Shown: in pieces, positions 1 to 11,911 of the stretch | How positions within the stretch are numbered: the first letter of the stretch is position 1 | How the letters are laid out: each line of letters begins with the position of its first letter | Source: Lepisosteus oculatus | Taxonomy: Eukaryota; Chordata; Actinopteri; Semionotiformes; Lepisosteidae | Reading direction: 5' to 3' | Assembly (NCBI RefSeq): GCF_040954835.1 | Contig: NC_090714.1 | Coordinates: 4,452,501-4,516,500, forward strand | Length of the DNA stretch: 64,000 nucleotides | The notes under the pieces: generated by a model | Databases searched by the model: none | What the model saw: only the letters and a program-made list of their open reading frames with translations | What the model was told of the DNA's origin: nothing | Translations under genes and position numbers: made by a program

Positions 1-914
1 AACCAGACCCTCTCCAAATCCATTCCAAGTGGACTAATTACAGAGGTTGGCTCTATATCTACACATTAGATGTTACTATTAATATTTAACTATACCAACG
101 TGAACAGGCAGCTTCTGATGATTCCTAACCATGGGATATTTTGTGATGGAAAGATCAAGCCATAGGACATATTCTTTATTCTGCTGTACGTCACCTACCT
201 GACAGTATACAGTACTAGCAGTTTATCCTGCGTGTTTAGCTAACAAGCTCAAAGTAATGTAACATAATGACTGAAGGAACTGACAGAGCTACAGTATGTA
301 TGAAGACATACTCCACCTATTGAGAAATCACGGTACTGCACAGACCCAAACTATACGGATGCCTCACCCTTTCTTTCCCCTGTTAGGCTGCAGCAGAAGT
401 ATACAACACGTACTGTATACAACCAGAGGGAGGAAAGCTGATAGACTGAACACAGCTCCCTTCATTAGGTTACTAAATGACTGTATATGGACATGATCCA
501 ATTTATGAAAACAGTCTACACTGCCCTGTGAGGCATAAAGAACAGCTCATACCCACCACATTGAACCTGTGTTCAATGACCTACAACTAAATTTTAATTT
601 TGAAATTTGATTTTGGACACAATCCCACCACGAAGACGAAAACAGCGGCGAGAGGCATGTGTACCCCTTACAATTTTTACATTACAAATTTGTTTTTAAG
701 GAAAATGAAACATGATCCCCTTTCTAATCACAGAAGGTACTTCTGGCAACAATGTGGACTGAGCTCGATCTTAGAATACCACTCAGAGTGCATGGCAGTG
801 TTTCCAATGGAGTTTATGTGGTTTTAAAAAAAAAATAGTTTCATACACTGGATTACAGTGCAAATCAGCATATTAACATTCAATCTAGGAATTAGATTGC
901 TATATATCCCATGA
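1..914. other. Non-coding, no recognised feature
   Basis: AT-rich sequence with only short reading frames that lack domain features. I recognise no repeat family or gene here. Confidence 0.6.
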
Positions 915-1477
915 TATAGCACTCTTACCACCTAGTAGTTCAATCTCAGAAGCTTAGCAAGGATGGGGGTGATGAGTACTAGTATGGGAGACCTCCAAAC
1001 CAAACTGTTAGGGGTCCAGTAGGTATCCAGTAGGATTTTCCCTGTGGATCAGAATCGCTGAACCAGCAATACAGTGGGAAGAGGAAGAGGACATTACTGT
1101 CCCTTGGATGAGACATCCGCCGTTCCAGGGAACCAGCCGAGTGAGCTAAAGGAGACCTCCCTCCCCCAGCCCAGGCGGCTGAGGACCCTGCTACGCGCAG
1201 GGAGGGCGTTGACGTCCCCGTGCCCGAACTAGCTCCGCTACATGAGCGCATTGGGCACCACCCACTGAACCTTCCAAAAGTGTTGGGGTGCTGCTGGCTG
1301 AAGCGGCCAGGGCTCCCATGAAGGGTCCACCCAAGTTCAACCACTGGAGCAATTCCTCTCTTTTCCATCCGGTCCCCACACACAGCTGCTGCACGTCAAC
1401 CAGGTGGTCCTCTACTTCTGCCAGGTGCTTTCGGGAGGAAAAGCGCTACAAACCTGCAAGGAATTATTCTTAAAACC
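915..1477 (+). mobile_element. 5S-rRNA-derived SINE, near full length
   Basis: The 5' part resembles 5S rRNA: ATCTCAGAAGCTTAGCAAGG at 943-962, then GAGTACTAGTATGGGAGACC at 973-992. A SINE body follows, including a CCTTGGATGAGAC block near 1100. The 3' end has AAAGCGCTACAA and an ATT-like tail near 1440-1477. The middle is GC-rich and diverged from the copy at 18669. The reading frames inside it are incidental. Confidence 0.75.
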
Positions 1478-2279
1478 TTTGCCAGTGACCGCCCAGATAA
1501 CTAAAGGAAGTGGTTGCAACAATATACTGCAATGTAGCAGACGGGGGTGACAAAGTCCCAGGGATAGACAGAGTGGCCCGATGAGCGCGGACCGCGAGAC
1601 AGGATCGCATCATTAAAAACGTCCGTGTCACTGCTTTTACTGTTCAACTTTTTAAAGCTCATGACGTTGATTCAAGATCGCACAATATCCTCGCAGCTCG
1701 CCACGGCCATTCAATTGCCGCCCTTCTAAGAGCCGACGTGTGGGACGCGGAGAAGCAAAGCTACGACATCGGGGTTGAAACAAAGCGAGGCTTGAGAAAC
1801 GGCCAAATGCACACAATCCCCATCTGTACAATAGACAGGGCGATCCCAAAATGCTCCGAGACCTCTCCTGCTGGGTTAGGGGAGAGAGATTGAAACCAAA
1901 AACCGACTCCAAATGTGTGCGTAACAAATGTCTTTTGTATTAGTGCACTCTTTCCTGAAACAGTCCCCAAGCTCACATAAAGTCAAAGACTTGGCAAAAG
2001 CGATCTGCATACTTGAAATGGCTAAGGGATGAACACCTGTCTTCCTCATCTGAAGATTATTCACCCATGTAGTTTCAAAAGTTCTCATCTCTGTGGGTTA
2101 CTGGCATCACACCATCTTTTTATTATGTAAAAGTTTCTACTCCTTCCTTTGTTCTCTATTTGAGAAGTAAGTTTGACGCAGCGCAATCTGATGGCTCCTA
2201 CTGACCATCAGAACAGCTGTGCCTCTCAGGTTTAGGGGTCTGATAGACGTCTATTACTAACTTATTTGGCTTTATCCTC
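1478..2279. other. Non-coding; CpG-elevated patch at about 1550-1900
   Basis: The interval follows a SINE and has more CpG than its surroundings between about 1550 and 1900. A 91-codon reverse-strand frame at 1652-1927 has no recognisable domain. It may be an unidentified repeat, an untranslated exon or a small CpG island. Confidence 0.35.
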
Positions 2280-2415
2280 ATGAGCCTGATATCCTGCTGG
2301 AACAATGCGGATGCAGAACGCAAGGGTACAAACACTATCGTCTCATCTGGAACTTGAACCCTCAGCCTTCCAGTTAGGAGACCAGATCCCTAACCACTGC
2401 TCCACACTGCGCTTT
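2280..2415 (-). mobile_element. tRNA-headed SINE fragment, reverse strand
   Basis: Read on the reverse strand, it has an A-box-like AGCAGTGGTTAGGG and a B-box GGTTCAAGTTCC (2349-2360), spaced as in a tRNA-derived Pol III promoter. The head sequence (GTGGTTAGGGATCTG) matches the SINE at 4375. The body is eroded and its far boundary is uncertain. Confidence 0.6.
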
Positions 2416-4374
2416 GAATCCACCAACACAGACAAATCATCTCACTCACACTCATTCTAAATATCAGCTTTTGTATTTTTGCTACAGCTCTTCGCATTTC
2501 TGACAACCCCTATTGTACAATAATTCAACACGACTGAAACCCATGAATATGGAACGCGAGAGCAGACTCACTGTACTGCCAGACTTGATTAAAATGGGAT
2601 TGGATTCAAAGAAATTAAAAGGGAGGTATATAATAGGAATCAAGAGACACGGCTGCTGCCACAGTTTATTTCCAGAGGTTTTCCTCCTGCTTCTATCCCT
2701 GAGCAGTTTTGAGAACAGGTGGTGATCAAATATTGCGAGGTTGAGTTGTCATGAAATGCCACTGGTGCATTCTTGAGGTCGACAGATATACAAACAGGAT
2801 AAATTACACTGGTTCCAGCCCCCTGTCCCACGTGTTAATCAAAATACAATTTAGATATATAAACCATAAAACACAGCAAATCACGCAGAAAATTATTCTG
2901 ATCGTAACACAAGAACAAACTAGGAAGCCACAGAACTGCTTTTCCGGTTAATAGCAAATGACGCAGTCAGTCGTTCACCTTGTCTCAGTGGACCTGATGA
3001 CTTCCCAGGAAGGGCAATTTTCACAGAACACATCTGATCATCTCATTTTCACACATCTCATGAAACAAGGAAATATTTTTTTGCTGCCCTCCCAACTTTG
3101 GCCAACAGGATCTAAAACAAAAAACACCTGATGATAAAAATGAGGGGATTTGTTCCTAACAGACATCCTTGGCACCTGGATAGATAAGAAGGAAACAAAA
3201 TGAGAACAAATGACGCCTGAAACATCGAGAGACGTTCACAATGTGTAGAGAAAAAGCACAATAGCAGTAGCTTTGCATTTGTGACTCATCAGAATGCATA
3301 ACAAAATGTTCCCAAAGAGGTTCTTTTTTCAAGACTTTTACCCTCCTCGGTGAGCTATTTCACAGAAAATGAGGCTTCTAAAGAGCGCATTTGCCCTGTG
3401 AATAAGATCTATTTTGGCAGCTGATCACTGTGAAAAAATCCAGCACCAATTCCTGTCCTTATCCCATATCATTCTCCTGCACAAAAGAGAACAGTAAATG
3501 GAAACATTTGAGAGGTGGAGCAGAAATGCTCTTCTATCGAGGTAAAAACTACATGGTACATTATTAACTTGCCATTCCTGCTGAGAAAGGCATAAATGTT
3601 TTTTTTTTCCTCTACTTCAAAAGCATCCTCACAGCAATACTGCACTAGTTCTTCCGACATCACTTCTGCCAGAGTAAAGAAACAGTTGCAATGGTGTGAG
3701 ACGAAAACACACAAACAAGAAGCGATTCAGCTTCAGTCGTCGGAGGACGGCAAGTCAGGCCAGCGTTTGCGAATTTAAACTGGGTCTCAAAATCTAAAGC
3801 AGAGTCCTGCATCTGACACACACAAAATCGTAAAGCTTGGTACTTCAAGGATTCAACTTGAAAAAGGGGCAACATCTTTCATTTAACAAAGCAGTAAGGA
3901 GAAGACAAATCGACTGCAGTGCCCTTGCCCAAGAACGTCTGATTAAGTTTCTACAACTGTGCCAATTTAGACATTTCAGAAATATTTATTACTTTTGCAT
4001 GTGATTAATTCACTTGCTCTGCAGGGTCTCCAACTCAAGTCATGGTGAGTTGCATGCAGACGTTTCTGCTCCGGAATCCATTCATGGAAAAGTAACCAGA
4101 TACACACTGGTTTTTAAGTAAATGGTACACATTGTCAGGCTGAGGGAACCAATCATTTTCAGCCATGAAAAAAGGAGATCAGGAGACTTGTTTTCAAAAT
4201 CCTCAAAGGCACAGCGAAAGTCATCCCCAAGGGAGTTCTTCAGAATAAACAGTGAAACACAAAGGAGAGAACAAAAGTGGAAACTACAGTATATAGAAGT
4301 GTATTTAAAAGACAGAAATCTGCCTGCTAGCATAACTAAACGATAAAGTTTTATCCCAGGCTAGATGTATCTTT
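2416..4374. other. Non-coding, no recognised feature
   Basis: Several frames of 60-83 codons overlap each other on both strands, with no motif or domain. I see no repeat family. Confidence 0.55.
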
Positions 4375-4667
4375 TGCGGCGGAGTGGTGGCTCTGTGGTT
4401 AGGGATCTGCGCCTGTGGCTGGAAAGTTGCCGGTTCAAATCTCATGGCTGGCAGAGGAATCCTACTCCGTTGGGCCCCTGAGTAAGGCCCTTAACCCCAG
4501 CTGCTCCAGGGGAGCCGTATAAATGGCTGACCCTGCGCTCCGACCCCAAGCTTCTCTCTCCCCGTCTGTGTGCCTGTGTGTCTCATGGAAAGCAAGCTGG
4601 GGTATGCGAAAAGACAAATTCCTAATGCAAGAAATTGTGTATGGCCAATAAAGTGATCTTGTCTTTA
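4375..4667 (+). mobile_element. tRNA-derived SINE, near full length
   Basis: A tRNA-like head carries an A-box region (GTGGCTCTGTGGTTAGGG) and a B-box (CCGGTTCAAATC) about 35 bases later. The body contains CCCTGAGTAAGGCCCTTAAC, common in fish tRNA-SINEs. The tail ends in GCCAATAAAGTGATCTTGTC. It belongs to the same head family as the reverse-strand fragment at 2280-2415. Confidence 0.8.
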
Positions 4668-7239
4668 GGTGACATGATGCCTCTCAGATTTCAGTCTATA
4701 TATATTGAGCTAACTTTACATTAGACCAAATGACACTTCATCACAATAATAACAATGACTTCAAAAAGTATGGAAGTAGTTTGGAGGATACAGGGCTGTT
4801 TATTGTTTTCAGAAAGCAGACTCTTTTATACAAAAAGAACCAAACCACTCCAGTTCGATATTTCTGAGAGTCATCCTCTAAATATTCTGAGTTTAGTTTG
4901 CTTGTTTCTAAAATATACTTGTATGCATAGAGTTAAGGTAAAATACAGCTAGAATTTATATTGTAGTTATTCAGTAATTATATGGTGTAAATTAGAGTTC
5001 GTGTAAATTAAAATAACTTTTTAGTAATGTATATAATGGATAAAAGGTTACCTTATTGACAATACAATTCTAAGCAAAACAAATATTTTGCTTTTCAACA
5101 AAGAGAAGTCACAATGTTGTCAAACAAGTAAGCAGGCTCAGTGATGAAGGGAAATTGACCGCTTTAAAAGAAGTAGCAAACCTCACTGTTGCCCCAACTT
5201 ACTTTCTGAGGATGTTATACAGTATGTATTTTCTAAAAAACATTACTTGGCAACAATAGGACTTCATTTCCATGGTCTTTCGCTTCTCCTGCTGAAACTT
5301 TTCTTTAAAATTGTTTCAAGTTTAAAATTACCTTAGTGTGTGCACCTCAGGGTGACCCAGACGGCCCAAAACGGAACTGTTCAAGACTGAATTGCAATAT
5401 TCCGTAACCATCTGATGGGCATATAGAGGCATATAGAGACAGGTGTGCAGTATACTGTATGTGTGAGCTGGGAAGAAAAAAAAACCTATAATCTGCAAAT
5501 TTAAACATGAACAGATGGATGGACAGAGAGCCCCTGGCAAGAAAGAAGCAAGGGGTTTTAATTCACTAGCTTTCTTAAGATCATGACAGCATGATGGGAC
5601 AGGTCATGGGACATAACCAGTGGTCATGCATTGATCACATCTTAAGTATTTCAGCTGCTTATGCAGATGTTGTCAGAGACAATGCAGCCTTGTTTGAATG
5701 GTACAAGCAAGGCTCGGATCGAACTGCAATCGTGGGCTCTATTAAAAAAAGGCGCAAAACGGAGTTTGTGTCTGATACACACCCAATTATCCGCTTAAAT
5801 GCGTTTTGCATCTGTTTTTGTTTAAGCTGACTGAAGTTGATCTCTGAAATTAAGACAACGAAGGATCCTTCCAATGGAAATGCGGGTTTTAAATTAGAAA
5901 CCAAACGCATGTGGGGAGCAAAAACCGACGGAGGCTTTTCAAAAAAAGCAATTTGGCCTTCGGATTTTATATCGCACAGTACAGCAGAACTGCTCCCCTC
6001 TGATACCAAAAAAAAACAAACAAACTGGAACTGTCAATTATTTCTGAAAAATAATAAGCTTGAGAAAATGACTCCAGTTTTAATAAAGACTGCAAAAGAC
6101 AAGGAGCAAGTAAGTCAGCTTTTAAAACAGCAATAAACAAGTCCCATGAATTATTAAACCTGGATACTATTAATGCAACCACAGAGGTCAAAGAGACTGT
6201 CGATAACGTGACGAGAGAAAAACAAATACTTCCAAGATCCTTCCTTCCTGATGGTAAGTCTTTTTTGCACACAGCTTAACTAATTAATATGTACACAGCA
6301 AACTTCTGTGGGAGCCCGGCTGCAGGCCAATAATATCTATTATTCACATCGTTTAAGGACTTTCCCTTTCATTTATAGACCATACCCATTCTGCAGCAGA
6401 GATGCACACTCTCAATGAGAGTATTATTAGCATTCGCAACAGTCTGGTGAAAATGCTGCTCAACTTCCTGTTCATCTGGCAATCCAGGAAGCTACGAGGG
6501 GGTCTCAGTAATAATGTCGGCCCATGGCTTTCCTCAGCATCACCCTCATAAATATGCAAATTCCCCTGCAGGCTGCACAAGCTCTCCTGGCCCCCCGATG
6601 CCTCCCTTTAACATGAAACCCCATGACCCTCGGCCTCATCACATCGCCCACCATAAGTCCACAACCGTGCGCATCTTTACAGAGAGTCGAAGACGGCGAA
6701 AATCTCAACATGGTCGTGTTCACCCAAAGAGGTTTTTTTTTAGAATGTGTTGGAAAAGGCTGGAGGCTTTCAAAAAGGTTAAACCCACCCCTTACAAAAA
6801 ATGCCCTGAAAAGAACTTTCCTGAAAACATTGTGCAACGTTCACCGATATTAGCAAGAAGTCTGGAAGTTACAGAGTAGAACCCAAAAAACAAATCTATA
6901 TGGTTCGGCATTTCGCCTGAGGAGAAGGACTTCCACATACCTTGGCAAAGAGTTCTCGTCTTCCAAAACATAAGGGGATACAAACAAAAAATTTAACAGC
7001 GGAAGGGGAGAGATTCTCTTGAAGGGCAGAGGCTGTTGCTGGGGAGGCTATGACGATGGATACAGAAAAAAGGAAAGGAAAAAAAAACACGACAACACAA
7101 AAGAACAACCTGTTAATACTAAGAGAGATGGCTGGACCGCAGCTGAAGGAAGCCACACCACAGTGCACAGGAAAATTTCAAGAGCCAATACAAGCCTTTC
7201 GCATGGATTTGATCAAAAACATAAAAGAAATGCTGATGT
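4668..7239. other. Upstream non-coding region
   Basis: No gene is supported. Frames up to 121 codons at 6514-6879 are unrecognised and overlap others on the opposite strand. A POU-type octamer ATGCAAAT occurs at 6554-6561. Regulatory use is possible but unproven. Confidence 0.5.
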
Positions 7240-7976
7240 ACGGCTTTAGGTGTACTTATTTGTACATCAAGTTGCTGTTCATTGGCAGTACAGCAGGAGG
7301 GAGTGTGTGGAATGAGCCCACAGTGGCTTTGAGTGCCAGCTACTGTGACACGCTGGGAGAGCGAGCGAGCGAGCAACAGAGAGAGAGAAAAAGAGAGAGA
7401 GAGAAACTGCAGCAGATCTGGATCAGATAGCAAAGACAGAGAGAAGGGGAAAGAGGGGAAAGCCAAATGTTTTCTTTAAAAAAGGAGAAAAACGCTCAAA
7501 AAGGCTTCAAACTACAACACGAGCACACATCTTTACTGAGCTCCAAGGCAGGAGTTAAGGGCTAAAGAGCACCCATGTGGTTTTCATGCTGGGAAATTGT
7601 TACTTAGCCACCTGTTCCAAGCCAGAGGTACTGGTACTGCTGGTGGGGGCGACTTTTTTTCTTCGATTATTATTTTTGGAAAGCAAAAGAACAAATGAGC
7701 CAAGAGGAGTAGGAGAACCGTTGGAGAGCGACAGCGTCTGGAGAGCTCGTCCGGGCACGCACCGGGCGAGAAGCCGCAAGGCGAGGATTGATGGAGATGA
7801 AGAAGTTTAAGGGGGTTGTAAGCTTTTGCCTCAGACGGCTGGAATGGCTTTGCCCGTAGCTGTCTGAAAAGTGAGGAGCCCGAAAGCCGCGTGGAAAATG
7901 TTCAGGTTTGGCTAGCGGGGAAGAAGGGGATAACAGAAATAAATCCGTGAGTGCGAGACCGAGGAGAGACTCGCAG
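7240..7976 (+). promoter_or_regulatory. kcnj12: Candidate promoter and untranslated first exon of kcnj12
   Basis: CpG dinucleotides are concentrated at about 7716-7980 in otherwise CpG-poor DNA, with a GA/GCGA-rich tract just upstream (7356-7404). The segment ends in CAG followed by GTAAGC, a near-consensus 5' donor, at 7976/7977. No long reading frame fits a protein. Vertebrate Kir2 genes commonly have distant untranslated 5' exons, so this is the best candidate for exon 1 of kcnj12, about 26.3 kb before the coding exon. No TATA box was obvious. The start of transcription is unknown, and the left boundary is only approximate. It could also belong to an unrelated non-coding transcript. Confidence 0.45.
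7356..7404. repeat. GCGA/GA-rich simple repeat
   Basis: GAGC units followed by GA repeats with a short A interruption form a purine-rich tract on the + strand. It lies in the candidate kcnj12 promoter region. Such tracts are often length-variable and can favour open chromatin. Confidence 0.8.
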
Positions 7977-7982
7977 GTAAGC
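7977..7982 (+). other. kcnj12: Predicted 5' splice donor (GTAAGC)
   Basis: CAG|GTAAGC matches the vertebrate donor consensus well and sits at the downstream edge of a CpG-rich segment. It is paired here, by inference only, with the acceptor at 34243. Confidence 0.45.
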
Positions 7983-10900
7983 AGGAGTTACAAACTTTGC
8001 ATGTAGTTCTGGCTGGGCAGGTGCTGTCTGTTTCATCCAATCTTGCTTGTTTGGGAAAAGCGGCCAGGTTCAGCAAACACCTTGCACATTTTCTTACTCC
8101 TGTGATTTGCATTCGTACAGTTCCTTTTGTATTGTTCAAAGTACACTGGTTACAGCTACGCTTGGCACAAATGTCAGCTGTGTGGTGCTGATACTGGCAT
8201 CCTAGCAACTACTGCATAATTGCAAAGCACCAAAGTAAATGCTGCCTACAAATAAAACACTACCTGCAGCTTAACAGCTTAAGAGGAATCTGAAAGGAAA
8301 CATCTGCAAGCTGAAAGGACTTTAACAACAGCGTTTTTTTTATATTGTCTTTTCTCATCACCCTCAATAAGCTTCTCCTGTTACTATTTACTACCTCCGT
8401 CATTACTCTGGATTCCAATTTTATGCAGGGGTACCTGTTAGTGGCCTGTGATCATAAAATGAATAATTAATACAGAAAAAATGAGGCTGTCTGGGCAACT
8501 ACGGTGTGAAAAATTGCAGGTAATTTCTTTTTTTATTTTCGGTATACCAGTAATTTAGCACGAAGGCCCTTTTTAAGCCGGATGGTGATGAGAATATCAT
8601 TACCTTTTTTTATTCTGAGGAATTTATTTGTAGGGATTTTCATTTTCCACCAAATTAAACGGTGTCAAATTAATGTAAATGTTCATCTGCGCACCGAAAA
8701 ATGTGACCGTGAAGAAAAACTTGACTGGACAATGGGTAATCCTCTCTATTCCTTTAAATTTTGTTTAAGAAAACCGTTTCTGCATAACCTCAGGCAGTGG
8801 TGCCGATATCACCCCAAGCACACCTGCTCCTGTTAAAAAAAAAAAGAGTTGAAGTCTGCTTTCAAAAATAAATAGCAGGTAATAAGAAGGGTAGGCACAG
8901 TGTGGAAAATGTATTTTCAATGCTTACAGTGCAAAGCCTTCTTGTTTCTGTAACTTAAAATTAAACCAGTTGGGTTGCATACTGCACATTGCGACAGACC
9001 TAATGTGGCTATATATGGGGAAAACATTTTGTATTGCTTCTTAAAATTCAGTTTGGAATTGAAACAACTGGATGAAAGATTTAAAAAAAATGCTTTTGAG
9101 TGTGGGGATTTAATAATCTTGACTTAAAGATTTGTGAATTTAGTTGGATTTGAAATAGAACTTGGACGACAGCAACAGGTTACCTGAAAAAGGCAAATTT
9201 CTCCCTTCAGCTGTTACTTCATAAAATGTCAAATATCATACTGTAGAAGCATTTAAAGGAATTTTTCCATGTGAATTTACCTTTTTTTCTTTCTCTGTTG
9301 TTACTTATGATTAGACCTTTGTCACTTAAGACAGTCAGAACGGAAACTTTATTTTCTTATTCTTAACATCCCTTTCAGTCATTTTTTAAAATATTGAGAG
9401 TGAGTGTTTTAGACTGCCGTGCACGTGTATTTGCGCCTCGAAACTGAAAGATGAGTGAACTTTGAACATTTTAAGAGGGCAGGGCTATGGCTGAGAAAAT
9501 AAATCCGAGAAGACGAAGACAAAGGCCGATGCGCTTGAGAATCTTGAGCCAAACGAATACCCTGCCTACCACCGGTGCTTGTGTGAACACTGCATGTCAG
9601 TCAGTCAATCGAGAGCCCCAGAAAAACAAGCTTGGGATACAGGCAGGAAGGTGTGAAATGAGTAAAAGGCCGAGATGATTTCTAGCAGGGTGAAGAAAAA
9701 AAACAACCCTACCTAACCATGTTGAGCTGTAACAGATCCAGCTTGTCATTTTAGACAAATGAGACCATGTTTATTCTGCTCCCCGCACAATGAGAACAAA
9801 CCCCTTCAGAATAAGGCTGCCGGGAGAAGAGTTTCTTAGGCCAGGATCGCTGGAAATGACTAGAAACCTCCGGATGTTCCCCAGCTCTAGTTGGTACGGT
9901 ACCAAACCACTCTTTTGGTGTGCTTTATCCCAGGGAGACCCTCTAGTGGATCAAATCTTTATTTACCGCATAGATAAAGAGCGGGCTCCACGTACAGTAC
10001 AAACACTGTCTGGACACGCTCAGTCTGCCAGTCCATCCTGGTAACTAGCAAACAATTTAGCTCATACTGCCTAAATGCATTACATTTTTATTATACAAGT
10101 TCTTCAGCACACTCAATCTTAGATTAACACAATTAAGTATATAAAAAGGTTGAAATATATTCTTTTTGTTGTGAGTGTTTAGTAATATGCGGGGTATGCC
10201 GGGTTTGTATACCGTATTATACAGTATATATATATGAAAAAGAGATTAAAAACTTAGTATCGTTCAGCGATACTATTGCGTGGAGCAGTGTCAGTAAAAT
10301 AGACGACATGTCCTTTAATCTGCCTCATACGGTACGTGAATAATTCCTTAATTCAGATCCGGAAACAGAAATGAGCAATTAGGATTTTTCTTATAGATAA
10401 GGAACAGTTTAGCTTATACTGTATGAAAATCCTGTATATACCGTACACAAAATTAAGAGTGTACTGTGAACTCCAAGCAATTAGTGAAAAGCTCATGCAA
10501 TTATAATTGCTCCTCCTTCACCCTCACAGACATCAAATAATTTACCTCTGGGAACACTTAACTAATACTATGATTATTGCTTTTTTCACCCAAAATGCAC
10601 TTACAAAAAAGTGCAAAACGAAACCTTTCCTTTCATCTATCGATCGTTCTCTTTATCTTTAATGAAATATTTTTAATACAACAATCTGTCATGAAGAAAT
10701 GGATGCAGGCATTCTAAATATGGGGAAAAAAGTGTTAATTAAAAAAGTAACACCTAAACAAAAGGCAAAAGATGTTTCAGAAATGAGCACTGTTTGACAG
10801 AATGCTTTCTTCTTTTCCTGTTTTTACAAATCCTTTCTGGGACAGAAAGAACAAAAGCCCAGTTTGAAGCTGTGAACAAACACAGCAGCTGCTAGTCTTA

Positions 10901-11640
10901 TTACAGCACCTGCTGAGCTGATACTCATGTGATATCGGAGCGATACCAATGCGATGCCAATGAGACCAGAGCAAGGGCTCCACAAAACAAGAACTGGGCG
11001 GAAATGTCTTGAGTGATATTATGGTGACTGAGCTAAAAAAAAAAAAAAAAAAACACTTCAGTGAAATTCAGTAGTACTATCTATACCGCACTATGAGGGG
11101 GGGAAAAAGCATTTCTTTTAAACAATCTTAAGTTTTTATGGGCAAAAATGTTAGCAAGTGTCAGTATATTTAAAATCAACAAATTGATTGGGTGGGGTGT
11201 TATATGGGGTATTACTCTGGCAATAGGGATGACGTCAGTTCTCTAACTGTGCTGCCTCAAGTGGGCATTACAAAATGTCACTTTCGTTTTTCATATTAAG
11301 CATTATAGAAGTATTTTGTATCTATTTTTCAGTAATAAACTTGTATACGAAAACCCAATATTATCCTCACAAGATATAGCTTGTTGAAGCAGAGACTTCA
11401 ACAGTACTATATTTACACAGTATAATACCAGATTCATATTCTATTACAGAATTCTATTTGTACACCTCCAAAACACCATCTGAATCTGTTTAGCCTGCCT
11501 TCTAAGTGCCTGTGTGTGGGTGTGAGACCTGAAGCATGAGCATGTGGGATTCAAGCATTCACAGATACTTATATATTATATTGTGGGAGAAAACTATTTT
11601 TAACTTACCATTTCAACATGGGTCCAGCCTTTCACTTATA
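7983..11640. other. Putative first-intron sequence, proximal part
   Basis: AT-rich DNA with no supported gene. It contains a short TA run at about 10224-10235 and an uninterrupted A run at 11035-11053. The reading frames are short and domain-free. Confidence 0.5.
11035..11053. repeat. Poly-A tract (about 19 A)
   Basis: A plain homopolymer run, possibly the tail of an old retroposed element, though no recognisable body lies beside it. Confidence 0.8.
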
Positions 11641-11911
11641 CCTACACAGCACTTGCTGTACTAAGCCAGAGTACTGGGATGGAAGCCTCTAAGGGACACT
11701 AGGTTCCTGATGCAAGTTGAGGTGGTAGTGGTCGACCAGTAGGTGGTGCTCTTTCCTCTGGCTCCACATTTCCACAGGATGGTGACTGTACTGTCGCTGT
11801 TGGCATTATTCGGAAGAGACATTAAACCAGGGTTGCGGCTTTTAAAGACCCCACGAACAGTAAGTGTAGGAGTGTTAGCCCCAGTATGAAGTATGGAGCT
11901 GGCAAGTGTCA
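11641..11911 (+). mobile_element. Old, diverged 5S-derived SINE copy
   Basis: Fragments align in order to the 5S-SINE body: GAGTACTGGGATGGAAGCC (5S box C region), AGTAGGTGGTGCTCTTTCC (for CAGGGGGCGCTCACCC), ATTCGGAAGAGACATTAAACC (for the TTCGGATGAGACGTAAA block). The rest is heavily mutated and the tail is lost. The order and orientation of the matches support the call. Confidence 0.6.

Noticed and set aside
979..1383. 134-codon reverse-strand ORF
   Set aside because: It lies wholly inside a 5S-derived SINE and has no recognisable domain.
4375..4450. tRNA gene
   Set aside because: A and B boxes are present, but there is no proper cloverleaf or acceptor stem, and a SINE body follows directly.
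6514..6879. 121-codon His/Pro-rich ORF
   Set aside because: It overlaps a 110-codon reverse frame, has no domain, and its composition looks like chance translation.
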